Notes: a model not told the origin generated them from the letters alone. Counted from the stretch's first letter, positions 23,891 to 35,199 are shown. The stretch: DNA of 64,000 nucleotides from Ophioderma brevispina (GCA_023653785.1 JAMKCH010014246.1:1-64000), one strand, 5' to 3'. Translations and numbers: made by a program.

Positions 23891-23994
23891 TCAGCAAACC
23901 AAGTGAAGTGTTCTGGCAGACGGTATGCTCAATGGTAGGTAGTATTCCATGTTACTTGCCGCTTCCACGCCAAAGAGGTACCATCCAGGTGAGT
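23891..23994 (-). CDS. Predicted terminal coding exon, unrecognised protein
   Basis: The acceptor is ...CTCTGCTGGGAG at 23995 and upward on the minus strand. The frame enters with two bases, gives SPGWYLFGVEAASNMEYY and then LPLSIPSARTLHLVC, and stops at TGA (23891-23893). AATAAA follows at 23725-23730. The length of 104 bases fits phase with a preceding exon that ends in one extra base, as 25372-25398 does. The peptide has no family motif I can name. A MITE begins about 16-25 bases beyond the acceptor, so its end now lies in the pyrimidine tract. Exon status is inferred from splice signals and phase, not homology; the alternative is a 3' UTR or chance frame. Confidence 0.4.
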
Positions 23995-24010
23995 CTCCCA
24001 GCAGAGGAAT

Positions 24011-24235
24011 CCATAAGAGAAGATATCAGTAGCTTCCCACAATGCATTGCTTCTAATGGAGATTTTTGTACAGGTAGTCATGTTAATCATTAGAGATGAA
24101 ACATACAAGTTTGTGACCAGTACTGTTAATTTAGCCATGTTTCATCTTTAAAGATTCACATTAGTACCTGTACAAAAACATCCATTGGAAGCAATGCATT
24201 GTGGGAAGCTACTGATATATTCTCTTCCATAAGAG
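24011..24235. mobile_element. MITE family 9TSD-B with perfect 9-bp duplication
   Basis: CCATAAGAG lies at 24011-24019 and again at 24227-24235. Between them is a long foldback: AAGATATCAGTAGCTTCCCA CAATGCATTGC at the left and its near-exact inverse at the right. The left end lacks five bases (AAGAG) seen in the 35-kb copy, probably lost by slippage against the target duplication. Confidence 0.8.
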
Positions 24236-24306
24236 TAGACAATGCGCACGTGTGAAACTTGCACGTGCTTAACATTACTATTTACTTTACATTATGATTT
24301 CTACTC

Positions 24307-24656
24307 TTAAAGATGCTTGTTCCAGTGTTTGTCTATCATGTTCTCTACTTGACATGGGAGCCCAACACTTGTATATACTGACCAACCTTGGGAAACAAAC
24401 TTGTGGTTTTGATGCTAGATGCAATAATGCATAGTGCAGCACCCTATTTCATTAACTGTGCTAATATTGATGGTTAGGTTAACCATTAAAATGGAAGTTT
24501 TTTTGTCAGTATCTTGGGAAAGAAATGGACTTGGAAGCTGAAATTTCAGGACAATGAGAAAAATACAGCCTTTCACCTGATATCAAAATTTATACTAACT
24601 ATGTTTAAATCGAGGAAGGGGTGAGTCCCAAAGACGATTGGAACAAGCACCTTTAA
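24307..24656. mobile_element. MITE family TTAA-2, complete copy
   Basis: Ends TTAAAGATGCTTGTTCCA and GGAACAAGCACCTTTAA; 350 bp. Confidence 0.7.
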
Positions 24657-24710
24657 GTACAATAATTTACCAGTGCATTTTTTCAATGACACTGCAAGTG
24701 TAAACACTAT

Positions 24711-24850
24711 GGCTGGTATTCTGAAAGGGAGTCTAACTTTAGACCTGGGTTTAAACCAGGGTTAGTCCTACATGAGTGGACCTTTTTTCCTTTCAAAATA
24801 CTGTGAAAGTTAAATGTAACGGGTGAGAAAATTCCTCATGGATAGGCTGG
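24711..24850. repeat. Half copy of the 6305-6560 foldback
   Basis: It matches 6305-6435 (CTTTAGACCTGGGTTTAAAC, CTTTCAAAATACTGTGAAAG) and then stops, lacking the right arm. Confidence 0.7.
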
Positions 24851-25371
24851 AGGTTTTGAAAGTGGGGGCCCATTTTTGCATAGGAGCTTTTGATATCAAT
24901 GATCAAATTTACATAATTTTTTTCCTGCCCAAGACACTCAAAAGATACTGATCATTGTTTTCTGGGTATGTTTTTAAACTCTAAAGTATATACTCACAAC
25001 TGTTTTTGAGTAAGATAACTCATCAATACTTTCTGGGTATGACTCAAAGTACTAACCCACCAGTGTTTTTTTTTATTAAGAATTGAAAAGTACATATAAA
25101 ACTCATTGTGTTTTCTGAGTCTGGGTACAACATCATCCTAGTAACTAATGTATTGAGTAAAATCATGCAAGCATACAAAATCAGCAATGGGTATTATCTT
25201 TATCAGTATAAACACAAGTTTTTTTATTCAAAGAAAAAAATGGTCAAGGTACACATAAACTCACTCATGCTTTATAACATGATATTGACCCCAAACATAA
25301 GATAAACAAGACACATGTTGATTCATATATTTATACCTTACAGACCTAGAAATTTAATGTACACAACTTAC
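24851..25371. other. Probable intron sequence
   Basis: AT-rich, with no repeat recognised. Confidence 0.3.
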
Positions 25372-25398
25372 AAGGCACACGGAATGCAGGAAGTTCAA
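25372..25398 (-). CDS. Predicted 27-bp micro-exon, unrecognised protein
   Basis: The acceptor tract CTTGCTTTTGTACAG is good and the donor is CTT|GTAAGTTG. The frame that fits its neighbours enters with two bases and leaves with one, giving ELPAFRVP. It joins G from the 28-kb exon (Val) and AC of the terminal exon (Tyr). It is so short that chance is a real alternative, and skipping it also preserves phase. Confidence 0.3.
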
Positions 25399-26715
25399 CT
25401 GTACAAAAGCAAGATGGATTTGGTAGAAATGGTCTGCCAAGTCATCGAACCATAAGCATAAGCAGCTCAAAATGGTTTAATTTCAACCAAATCAGATTTT
25501 TTTGGGGTGGGATGGGAGAGGGTTGGGGTAGGGTGGTGGTGTTGAGAAATAGGATTTAGTCTCCAAGTATGGCAGCCACAACAGAAACTGACATACGGCT
25601 GCGGGCATTCATTTTTGTCAGATCAAAGTAGACCAAATTGACGCCTCCATCACCAAAATTTTATTTTGCAGCTGAATGGGTTACCAACACCAGAAATGCC
25701 ATAGAGCCACTCCTCTAGACAGAAATTATTTTTTTTAAATAAGGCACATTTTTAGAAGCAAAAGAAAGAACATATGGAACAAAACGAGCATTTTGAAATA
25801 ATGGGAAATATATGCAGTTAAGTTAGAAGCTTAATTGAATGAAATTTCAAATGAAATGCTTGAGTAGATCTGATTTTATAGCTTGTTTCTTGGAAGTGCA
25901 GAACTGATACACCTACCTTAACTATACAAAGTCAAGCTGTTGATCATGACTATGTGAAGTGGGAAGTGTGCTGTTAGGTAGTGACACCAACATATGAGGT
26001 ATGATGCAATAACCAAAATTTCGAAGAAAAAAACACCACTTTATGTGTGTGTGCATGCTACGAAAATGATATAATTAGCTTCTTGGGGGCATAGTATTTG
26101 GTAATACTAATGCAGTAAGGTTCTGAAAGGTGGTTGATCATGAGAAAATGACTAAGTCTTGACTTAAGTACCCTAGTATGTTATGACAAGATTCAAACAG
26201 ACACTTAACCAAGCAAGCAGTGGTTGGGTTTTGAATCTACCCCTAAGTATGGTATTTTTGTTTTGCTGTATTGTTTGAAAGTTTAAATTCAGCCTGAAAT
26301 GCAGTAGACAGTCAAGAAAAGAAATTAAATTTCTTTCTCCCAAGTCACAAAGGTCACACGTAAGTTTCATCAAAAACTCTCTCACTACTATTTTGGGAAA
26401 TCTTGGAAAAACTGAACGGAGGTGGGCTGACGAAAAAGGTCTATCTATATTGTATTGTTACCTTCCTCCATTCATCACATCCAAACATCAATATCCACAC
26501 ATTTTAATTAAAAATGTTTATGCTCTTAAAATATTGTTTGATCTTTAGGTGGCTTATTTTCTAAATGTCACACCTTTTAAGTAACCCAAGATGGCTGATA
26601 GCAATCGCTTTCATTATCGAAATTAAAGAGTAAAATCGAAAAGTTGTCATGTTTTTCCCGGTGGTATATTCAGTGAATATCTCTAATAAAAGAAACCTCC
26701 AGGGTATTTAAAAAC
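25399..26715. other. Probable intron sequence
   Basis: AT-rich; no exon or repeat supported. Confidence 0.3.
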
Positions 26716-27002
26716 TCAGAGGGTGTTTGAATCAATCCCATAATGCATAGCAATGTGCCTATACTGTACTGTACTAAACCATGTCAGTACTTAGGGATAA
26801 AAAGTGTTTCAAAAGTTAAAGAACCGCAAGATATTTCATGATCATACTAAATATTCCCTACTAATGCTTTGTGGCCTAAAATGAGTGTGAAAGTCCAGGT
26901 TTTTATGTGTTAAGAATAGGATTTTTATGGGATCACATGATCTTATTGAGGTGAAATTTCCCAAAACTGGTGGATTGTAGGATTGACTCAAAACACCCTC
27001 TG
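26716..27002. mobile_element. MITE family 9TSD-A copy
   Basis: Ends CAGAGGGTGTTTGAATCAAT and ACTCAAAACACCCTCTG. Flanks TTAAAAACT and GGTATAACT are a weak, diverged 9-bp pair (5 of 9). It is in opposite orientation to 5706-5999. Confidence 0.75.
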
Positions 27003-27785
27003 GGTATAACTTGAGTTTGTGGCAAGCTAGAACTCAAATGGAATAGCAATCTGTAACAGCCATTTCCACTTAAGGCAATAAATGCACATTTTCTGAAGGA
27101 GGCCCTCAATTCTCAAAAAGTGAGATTCTGGCAGTTATGTTGGTAATTGAATACTAAACTATGTAAAGCAATTTGAAACATTGTCAAAAGTGCTACATAA
27201 ATGTTGACATTACCTATGAATAGTGAAGCTCAAAATTCAATATTTGTTACAAAAGTAATTTTTCATTAAGAATAACTAGAATCGGGAATCCCTCTTCTAT
27301 TTCAACGACCACTGGAAATAATTAATACCATGTAGGTGTCTAGTGTCTACACTCATCCATTAGCTGTTTCATAGGTTAACACAGGTCAAGTTAGGGTCAT
27401 TTTCTTAAGATGCCGCTATTTTATAATAGAAATCTTATGTTTCCAGCATCATAGATGAATTAGAATCAGGGATCCTGATTCCAATTACAAAATCACCTTT
27501 TTTATGACAAACCCAATTTTGAGCCAAACTGTTCTCAGGTTAAGTTTACTAGACAACCACTGACACAAGTGCAAAAATCTTCAAGTTTTGAAAATTGAGG
27601 GCACACTTCAAAATGTGCTATTATTGCTTTAATAATATGCGAGTCAATAAAGTCAGTCAAGATATCACAGATTCAAGTTTTGAGATAGTCCATTTATGGT
27701 AGAAAAGAGAGCCAGTCATTCTTGGTAACAAAACCAAAAACAATCTGCTACACATTGAGTCCATAAAGAATACTTTTAATCAAAA

Positions 27786-27911
27786 TTCTTAAACAGCTGT
27801 GAAAATGTAAGCAATTTCATTGGCTGATGCCTGGATTCAATTCAACAAATGAACCCAGGTAGTACGTGCTGCATATTGATGTCTCAAAATCATACCTTTA
27901 TTCTCTAAATC
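27786..27911. repeat. Internally deleted copy of the 42446-42957 element
   Basis: It starts TTAAACAGCTGTGAAAATGT and ends ATCATACCTTTATTCTCTAA, joining the two ends of the longer element and missing its middle. Confidence 0.65.
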
Positions 27912-27988
27912 TTAGCCCACAAGATAAGAAGTCCTCTTTCTTGTGTGACCTTAGAGGACAATACCACCCGGTGATTTCAATATCTTAC

Positions 27989-28043
27989 CTTCCAGCTTTG
28001 CCAGTTCCTTGAAATGAGGATACAGATGTAAGGTTGCATTGCC
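27989..28043 (-). CDS. Predicted coding exon, unrecognised protein
   Basis: Acceptor CTTGTTCTGCAG and donor GAAG|GTAAGATA are both strong. The 55-base exon enters in phase 0 and leaves with one base, giving GNATLHLYPHFKELAKLE. All three frames are open across it, so the frame choice depends on phase agreement with the 35.1-kb exon (ends phase 0) and the 25.4- or 23.9-kb exon (enter with two bases). I know no protein with this peptide. Confidence 0.45.
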
Positions 28044-28146
28044 CTGCAGAACAAGAAAGAAAGAAACATATCTTAAGATGATGTAACTTCTTTAAGGTTC
28101 TAGATGAATCTGGACAAAAATATTTTATAAGTTGCTTTTTAACTAA

Positions 28147-29044
28147 AGCCCCGTTTACACTAGGCCAAAATCGAAGTGAATTCGATTGAGTCGTCATCGA
28201 TTCACTTTTTCCTGAAGTGTAAACACGCGTAGTCGTAATCGATACGACTTCAAAAAGTCGAATTCGTAAGTTGCTTTTTAGCAACTTCCTTTTGAGTGAA
28301 TTCGAATAAGTCGTCATTGAATTAGAATTTTTTGCAGTATAAACGAAACACGTAATCGATTTCATGTCTACTGGTCGTAACAAGTGACTTGCCTCTGCGC
28401 ATTTCCGGCTTATCACCAAGCAATGCAAGTGTGCTTCTAAACAACTGAGCATGAAGGTAGCGTGGTCATTTCAAAGAATTCGGACTTCGGCGTTGTTGTC
28501 TTCGTTTTCTCTCTACTTTTGCCGTTAGTTTTGATCATATTTAGGCCTAATTTCACAGAAAAGCTAATCACGGCCGCCGAGAGCAACCCAAATTTAGCGT
28601 TGGGCCGCCAAGTTGAAGGTCGCGCGAAATCTTTGTTGAACCGGAAGATGTAATTCAAAAATAATATCGAATTCAATTTGAATTTTCTCTAGTGTAAACG
28701 TGCTATTACTTTTGGGTGAATTCGGTCAAGTCGTCATGGAATTTGATTTTTTTTGCAGTACTTAACAAAATCCTTCATCGATTTCATGTCTACTGAAAGT
28801 GACAAATGACCGTAGTCTGTGCAATTCCGGTTTATGGACTTTGGCATGTTTCGTCCAGTTCGCTTTCTCTTTCATATTCTTGTTTTTCCATACGTTTTGA
28901 TCATTTTTAAGTTTAATTTCATATAAAAACCAACCATTGCTGCTCATGGCAACCTGAATTTAGTGTCGGCCCTGGTGATTTATGCGCATCATCATGGGCC
29001 GGTATGTTGAAGATCGCGTAAAATCTTTGTTGAACTGGAAGTCA
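28147..29044. repeat. Diverged tandem duplication with CGTTTACACTAG ends
   Basis: CCCCGTTTACACTAGG (28149) and the inverse CTAGTGTAAACGTG (28690) bound one element. The blocks ATCGATTTCATGTCTACTG, TTTTGATCAT and AAATCTTTGTTGAAC recur in order at 28303-28652 and 28719-29044. TCGATTC/GAATCGA-type motifs give many short hairpins. Confidence 0.55.
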
Positions 29045-30107
29045 ATCATTACATTGAAGCTGATCACGAACGTATTGCTACTATTTTTCTAAGTTACAAA
29101 TTTAGTCCTTAAAATTCTTGCCTTTACCAAATGCTAAAATTTGGAATGCATGATTTGTTTTGCAACTGTTACTTATCCCAAGAAATGACAGAAAAATTAG
29201 TTTCTTATCTAATTATCACAGCAATTTCACTGCAACTGAAAATCACCACTAAGAAAGCGACAACACAGAAAGAGATGGACAACATACACTCAGGTGAATA
29301 AACACAGAAAAAATTCATAAGAATCTGGACTTAATTAACTTAAAGTCTTATGAAACTAAATTCTTTGTTGTTTTTTCTGTTTCATTTTCTGCATGAGGGC
29401 ATTCACTTTTTTCATTGCACATATCAAATTATGGAACCAAACCCAATTAAAACCTACCAAAATCCAAGATGGATCTTTCTAACACACTGCCAAATTTCCT
29501 GCCATCTTGTCACAACCATTGCTATTAAGATAATTCTAGTTTAATGAATTGCCCAAGTATTTCCTACAACCCCAACACCAACCACCATTTTATGAGCACT
29601 ACTTCACCACCGGAAGCCGACGAAAATCCTCTTTTGCCCTTTATCTCGACGGCAACCCAAATAGTGATGCCGAAAATGATCAAGGTGATAGAAGGATGAA
29701 GAAAAAATAACTAGGTCTGCCAAGTAATCCCACACCAGGAACGCTGCATTTTGAAGCTAAACTTAGCAGGTAAAGTGGCTGGCTGTGAAGACCTGCATCC
29801 AACGAGCTATGCCAGCATCAAAATGCACAGATCAAGGTAAGATGAATTATTAAGCAAGGAGGCCATCCTCTGGTGCTCTGCTTAAAGGTAGGAAACCCTT
29901 CAAGCTTGAGATAGTCCCTATTATTGTTGTATCAGTTTCTATTATTGTTGTATCATTTGTTGTTTAACCTTGTGTTGGTGTTTGGTTTGGAGCAAGATTG
30001 GCTGCTTAATGAAGATGCAAGGCTATTTTGTTGTTATGCAACTTGTGATTTGCATACAATAGAATAACATCAAGGTAACTTGGACATAACAATATTATTG
30101 TGCATCA
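29045..30107. other. Probable intron sequence
   Basis: No repeat or exon supported. Confidence 0.3.
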
Positions 30108-30380
30108 TTAACTCTAACCCTGATGTCGGTTTCTAGCCTATCTTCAGGAACGTGGCCTACAAAGGAGTGAGGGAAGAGGGGAACAAGAAAAGTCGCAAAT
30201 TCGGGTGGGATTCGAACCCAGGACCCTTCGGGCCCCAGCCCCGGGATAGCACGCTACGGCGGTGTCGCTGGCCCGGCCAGCGATTTGGTGCCCACATGAG
30301 TCTTGGTTTGATGACGTCATCGCTACTTTCTGGACTTAGTGCATTTTTCTCAATTAACACAGTGAGTTTTGGTGAGATTT
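30108..30380 (-). mobile_element. tRNA-derived SINE, most complete copy
   Basis: The minus strand reads AAAAATGCACTAAGTCCAG, then GCTGGCCGGGCCAGCGACAC, then GGGTTCGAATCC (30208-30219 on +), a consensus RNA polymerase III B box. The tail is CCCTCTTCCCTCACTCC, then GGCTAGAAACCGAC and CAGGGTTAGAGTTA. Related pieces are at 4796-5238, 58340-58415 and 31905-32005. The tRNA of origin cannot be named, and it is not a functional tRNA: no complete cloverleaf is seen. Confidence 0.7.
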
Positions 30381-30395
30381 AGCTGTGCTAGGGTT

Positions 30396-30704
30396 AGAGG
30401 TGCATTTCGTTACTAGATATCCTTGAGAAAGGAATATTCACAAAAATTTATTTGATCCCGATCTTGCAGTTTTGTGTTATGAGCAATTACTTGTTTCCCA
30501 CAGTCCCATAGGCCACTGTGATGTAATTTCTGTCCGTTTAATACAGTCCTGCAGAAAATACAAAATTGCAAAATTTTTACAGATACGGCCGAATTTGCAT
30601 GTAAGATTAGGTGCACATGGTTTACTAAGGTTAACGGGTCAGATGATATAAAAATCTCAACTTTTTTTTTAGGCAAGTCGGGGAGTATGAGGTTGTGGAT
30701 CACT
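30396..30704. mobile_element. MITE family TTAA-3, truncated copy
   Basis: Begins GAGGTGCATTTCGTTACTAG and runs to GAGGTTGTGGATCAC; the right terminus (GGCATTTTGTG-like) is missing. Confidence 0.65.
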
Positions 30705-30732
30705 TCTTTGTAGTGCCATATCACTGTAGGGC

Positions 30733-31035
30733 TTCTGCATACTGCCCAGTTAGTTAGTTAGTTAGTTATACCAAAGTTTTAAATCCGGTTTTGTCCCCAT
30801 TAACGAGGGTGGCCGGATACACCTCTCTCAGCAATACTGCTGTGTGAGGATTTATTGGAGCAAAAGATAATTGACCGGATGCCCTTCCTGACGTCAATCC
30901 ACAGTTTTCGGAACCACGCCCACCATGCAAGGCAGCATGTGCTGGATGGCCACCATTAGCTCTCCAGAGCTGACGCCCTTGTAGGTAGATCTTCTTTTTC
31001 ATTCTACCAGGGTAACCAGCTACCCTCCTCATCAG
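30733..31035 (-). mobile_element. SINE-like element with (AACT)n tail, copy 1
   Basis: The minus strand starts CTGATGAGGAGGGTAGCTGG, passes CAGGAAGGGCATCCGGTCAA, and ends in a (AACT)n tail. The GGAAGGGCATCCGG block plus a simple-repeat tail is typical of 3' ends mobilised by non-LTR retrotransposons. The long minus-strand open frame over it (to KTGFKTLV) is carried by the repeat and lacks reverse-transcriptase motifs. Confidence 0.6.
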
Positions 31036-31057
31036 AAAAAAAAAAAAAAAAAAAAAA
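31036..31057. repeat. A22 homopolymer at duplication junction
   Basis: It follows CTCATCAG of copy 1 and precedes TCATCGCTAC, the first bases of copy 2. In copy 2 the same point reads CATCAGAAAATCCG. Confidence 0.9.
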
Positions 31058-31451
31058 TCATCGCTACTTTCTGGACTTAGTGCATTTTTCTCAATTAACA
31101 CAGTGAGTTTTGGTGAGATTTAGCTGTGCTAGGGTTAGAGGTGCATTTCGTTACTAGATATCCTTGAGAAAGGAATATTCACAAAAATTTATTTGATCCC
31201 GATCTTGCAGTTTTGTGTTATGAGCAATTACTTGTTTCCCACAGAAAATACAAAATTGCAAAATTTTTACAGATACGGCCGAATTTGCATGTAAGATTAG
31301 GTGCACATGGTTTACTAAGGTTAACGGGTCAGATGATATAAAAATCTCAACTTTTTTTAGGCAAGTCGGGGAGTATGAGGTTGTGGATCACAAAATGCCC
31401 CTTTAACTTCTTTGTAGTGCCATATCACTGTAGGGCTTCTGCATACTGCCC

Positions 31452-31484
<33 letters not shown>

Positions 31485-31772
31485 TACCAAAGTTTTAAAT
31501 CCGGTTTTGTCCCCATTAACGAGGGTGGCCGGATACACCTCTCTCAGCAATACTGCTGTGTGAGGATTTATTGGAGCAAAAGATAATTGACCGGATGCCC
31601 TTCCTGACGTCAATCCACAGTTTTTGGCGGTGGGCCTAGCCTTTGGGCAACCACGCCCACCATGCAAGGCAGCATGTGCTGGATGGCCACCATTAGCTCT
31701 CCAGAGCTGACGCCCTTGTAGGTAGATCTTCTTTTTCATTCTACCAGGGTAACCAGCTACCCTCCTCATCAG
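31058..31772. repeat. Direct duplication, copy 2
   Basis: See 30317-31035. It keeps the complete TTAA-3 terminus (ACAAAATGCCCCTTTAA, to 31406) and extra bases GGCGGTGGGCCTAGCC near 31626 that copy 1 lacks, so neither copy is simply a truncation of the other. Confidence 0.85.
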
Positions 31773-31850
31773 AAAATCCGATGGGGGTGACGGTTTAGCC
31801 GCCGACAACTCGGCCCTGGGACAGGTAGTACTGGTTACCAGGATACCAGT
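31453..31850 (-). mobile_element. SINE-like element with (AACT)n tail, copy 2
   Basis: This longer copy extends past CATCAG into GCCGAGTTGTCGGCGGC and CTGGTAACCAGTACTACC on the minus strand. It shows the element's 5' portion that copy 1 lacks. Confidence 0.6.
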
Positions 31851-31904
31851 AGCAGGCCCTCAACACTGCATAATTCACTTACATATAATAAGGGGGGGGC
31901 TGTT

Positions 31905-32005
31905 TCAAATCCTAAGATGTCCAATCTTCTTTACCTTCTATCCCTTTACCCCCTTCCTTTCAGGAGACAGGCTAGAAACAAGAACAGTGTTAGGGTTATT
32001 ATGCT
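31905..32005 (+). repeat. SINE tail fragment
   Basis: CCCCCTTCCTTTCAGGAGAC, then AGGCTAGAAACAAG and AGTGTTAGGGTTA resemble the 3' tail of the tRNA-derived SINE. Confidence 0.5.
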
Positions 32006-34250
32006 ATATGAAAGTGATGTACTCCAATTCAATGCCTTCTGCTTGTACTTGAAGTGCCCATTGTGGTAAAAACACACCGGCCTTCAGCAGCAGTATATGA
32101 CAGACCTCAAGACTTGATTTGGAGATGTATAGGTGTTTTTTCTTGTGTGTGTTTGTTTGGGACGCTTATACTTTTTAACTATGCATAACATACAGTTGAA
32201 ATCACAAATATTTAGGCACAGAATTATTCCCGATGTTGCTGGAGTGTGGGCTCTGTGAAAATACCCCCACACAAAAAGCTTCCCCACTGAAAATCTCCAG
32301 AAATATTGGCTTGTAAAAGATAAATGACTCAAGAGAATGGATTCAAAGATAAACGAGCCGTTTCACAGAAAAGCTTACAGATATGTATTGAGAACCAATA
32401 CGATGAGCTTTTTGCGGAGCCATTAAGTGGTTTTGGTGTAACATTTGACGTTCACATCTGTCACCTTTTGACAGGTTTTCTCAAATCTATCCGTGCATCA
32501 TCTTGAAATTGTTTTTAACGGGGGTGGGTTTCCAGGAACTGGTGGCAGTCCCTGTCTGGACACAGACAGAGGTGGACAACCTAAACATTTTGGAAAGCCA
32601 AAATTAACCTTTAGGACAAATGTGAGGGTCCATTCAAAAGTTTCAAAAAAATTAGGGTGCATTTTTCTGGAAATTAGGACTTTGTGTCACTTTAACTATA
32701 ACTGCTACTGTTTCTGGGACCACAACTATCTTTTTACACCTCTCAATTGCCAACTGGTGTAAATGTACAAATTTCTGATACAAAATTGTTATTTTACAGC
32801 ATTTGAATCCAAATGAAGGGATGTCCATCTTGCCAACAGTTCAGGCCGATTTCTGTTAGAAAAAGTCAGTGTTTCTAGTAGCACTACTGTCAGGCCCCTT
32901 CTGTCCGCAGCCAAATTCACCATGTAAATTTGCCAGTACGTCAGTAGGCGTTTCTGAACTTTTTTCCAAGAATTTGCTCACTGGTGCATCATGATAGCTT
33001 CATTTATTTTTAACCAAACAGGTTTACCATCTCAACTGCAATGGCTTATTATCAGGAAATTCGGAAGACATTCTAAAATTAGAAAAGTCGCACTTGGAGG
33101 TGAAACCAGAGCGGCGAGTTCTATACTGGGACTTGATTCAACAGAGCAGGAAAAAATATAGCCAAGAATGAAAGGGCAAATGCGGAATATTGAATTACCA
33201 AAAGACTTCATTCCGATTTAAAACAATATCGAAAAATAGCCTTTTCAATATTACATCGGTAACCATAGTGTTCACACAGATGAAAATGATTCCATAAGAC
33301 TCTGATATTAGTGTACTATTTGGCATCTATTGCCCCTTGTTGCTCATAAACTAGCAATTCACAATGTTTCTTTGTAAAAATATCTGAATTTGCTGCACTT
33401 TCTATAATGCAAAAATTCACAGCATTCGAAGACACCAATTGTATGTGTTATGTGAAAATATCGACAAGATATCGCCTAAAACATGCTGGGGCATTTTTAT
33501 TACCCAGTTTTTTGCCTTAATTAACAAATCACATTCAAGACATTCAAATTGTTTTCAAATACGTTCATGAGTTATTGCGGTATGTTGAATCAGGGAAGTA
33601 TGACGCTGAAAAAGTCTGAATTTGGGCTAAAAGTCTCCAAAGCGGGCGGAAAAGTAATAAAACTGTGGACATTTTGAGTAACGAAGGCCTGATTTTCAGG
33701 CTATTGCTTGAAATTTACATCCCTGTTTGAGCATTTCACTTCACTTAACACTCCCTTTAATTAGCAGCCCTTTTATTGCATAATTGCACATGGCAGTATA
33801 AGTCACTGCTTTCATAGAATTTGCATGGGGTGACATTTGGACATTTATTTTCAACCTAAATGTCATCACAAAACTCCAAAAATAGTCATTTTAATGAGTT
33901 TTGATAAATAACAAGTGATGCCGATGAGTCTCACAGTCAAATCCCTAAATACATGCACTTGTACATCACCCAACAACAGCATACCATCCACACACGGTGA
34001 ATATGCGGAATGTGTTAATCGTACCTTCCTAAAAGGTCAAAGTAGAAATCTGCATACTTACATTTGACGTCATGTGCTTCATCAAAATATGCAAAATATT
34101 CACTCCCATAATATTTGAATACATGTGTCAATTTAGAGACAATTGAAACACACCAATATGATCAATTTATTGTCTACAATCATAATGTGGTTTGACTATG
34201 CCACACAGACTCTGCTCAATTCCACTACATGGAGATGTCTTGTCCACACC
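32006..34250. other. Probable intron sequence
   Basis: Low-copy AT-rich DNA; no repeat or exon supported. Confidence 0.3.
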
Positions 34251-34596
34251 TTAAAGGTGCAACAAGAGATTTTGAGGCATCCAAATATTGTGTCATAATA
34301 GTAATTTAATATAGATCAGACATCCAATATTTTCTTACCTTGTATTTAGCTTCAGAAATGTCTTAAAAGAGAGAAAAAAGGTGATTTTGATTTGCTTATT
34401 TCAATAAAACAAAGGCAGAATTTCGTATTTGCTCCAATTCGAAATTTCTCAATTTTTGTACCAAAGAAACATTTCTCAGCTTAATCCTTTCAGATGGGAA
34501 TATATTTGATAGAAAGCTTTACACCGGGGCAAAAATCAGTACTTTTCGATATTTTTAGGGACACCTGATATGTGAAATCTCTTGTTGCACCTTTAA
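34251..34596. mobile_element. MITE family TTAA-1, best copy
   Basis: Ends TTAAAGGTGCAACAAGAGAT and ATCTCTTGTTGCACCTTTAA; about 346 bp. TTAA at both ends can be read as the target duplication, as for piggyBac-type elements; that assignment is inferred. Confidence 0.8.
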
Positions 34597-34661
34597 TACA
34601 AGACCAGTGAAGTGGTTTAGATGTCTTCCGAAAATTTCACAGCTCAATACTACAAGTGATT

Positions 34662-35065
34662 GGACTTGATTTCAGTAATTTTAACAACATGTAGTTTCAA
34701 AAGAGGCAACTAGTGTTAAACAAAGCAAGAAAATAACATGAAACTTGGTCCAGTGATGGTAGTTAACAATTTTTGGTGGAATTTACCTCATGGACTTCAT
34801 TTCGGTAATTATACCAACAACATGTAGTTTCAAACTAGTGAGGTTTAACTAGTGTTAAACAAAGCAAGAAAATAACATGAAACTTGGTCCAGTGATGGTA
34901 GTTAACAATTTTTGGTGGAATTTACCTCATGGACTTCATTTCGGTAATTTTACCAACAACATGTAGTTTCAAATGAGGTTTAACTAGTGTTAAACAAAGC
35001 AAGAAAATAACATGAAACTTGGTCCAGTGATGGTTGTTAACAATTTTTGGTGGAATTTACCTCAA
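34662..35065. repeat. Three-copy tandem repeat, unit ~131-138 bp
   Basis: Units start GGACTTGATTTCAGTAATT (34662) and GGACTTCATTTCGGTAATT (34793 and 34931). Shared text includes GTGTTAAACAAAGCAAGAAA and ACTTGGTCCAGTGATGGT. Copies 2 and 3 are nearly identical. It lies in the predicted intron just downstream of the 35148-35197 exon. Confidence 0.85.
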
Positions 35066-35147
35066 GCACCTCCAAGAAACGGCTCACTCTATTTCGGGCT
35101 ATGTGTGCATACCTTATCATCATCAAAGGCAAAATATAAATATTTAC

Positions 35148-35197
35148 CTGTACAATCTCCACCAATCTTCTGATCTTAATTCCATGGGACTCATTGA
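35148..35197 (-). CDS. Predicted coding exon beside a MITE, unrecognised protein
   Basis: Acceptor TTATTCACAACAG and donor ACAG|GTAAAT. The exon is 50 bases; the frame that enters with two bases gives NESHGIKIRRLVEIVQ and leaves in phase 0, which matches the next exon at 28 kb. A second acceptor 8 bases inside (AATGAG) would pair with the longer donor of the preceding exon. MITE 9TSD-B ends 10 bases from the AG, so TATCTTCTCTTA from the MITE supplies the pyrimidine tract. The upstream intron is only about 306 bases, of which about 210 are MITE. Confidence 0.45.
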
Positions 35198-35199
35198 CT

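Larger units (their letters stand above)
30317..31035. repeat. Direct duplication, copy 1
   Basis: It starts inside the SINE (TCATCGCTACTTTCTGG) and matches 31058-31772 almost base for base. Differences: about 45 extra bases at about 30504-30552, and a few short indels. It ends CTCATCAG and is followed by A22. Confidence 0.85.

Noticed and set aside
23830..24138. Kinase-like peptide DIFSYGFLCWE on the minus strand
   Set aside because: It resembles a kinase motif only across a MITE boundary; the frame is created by the insertion and no other kinase motifs follow.
30205..30290. tRNA gene on the minus strand
   Set aside because: The B box is good, but no full cloverleaf or normal A-box spacing is seen, and the tail matches a dispersed SINE.
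30766..31808. Two related minus-strand frames ending KTGFKTLV
   Set aside because: They are carried by a duplicated SINE-like repeat and have no reverse-transcriptase or other domain motif.
34662..35065. CRISPR array
   Set aside because: Three long near-identical units without spacers, in animal DNA; an ordinary tandem repeat.
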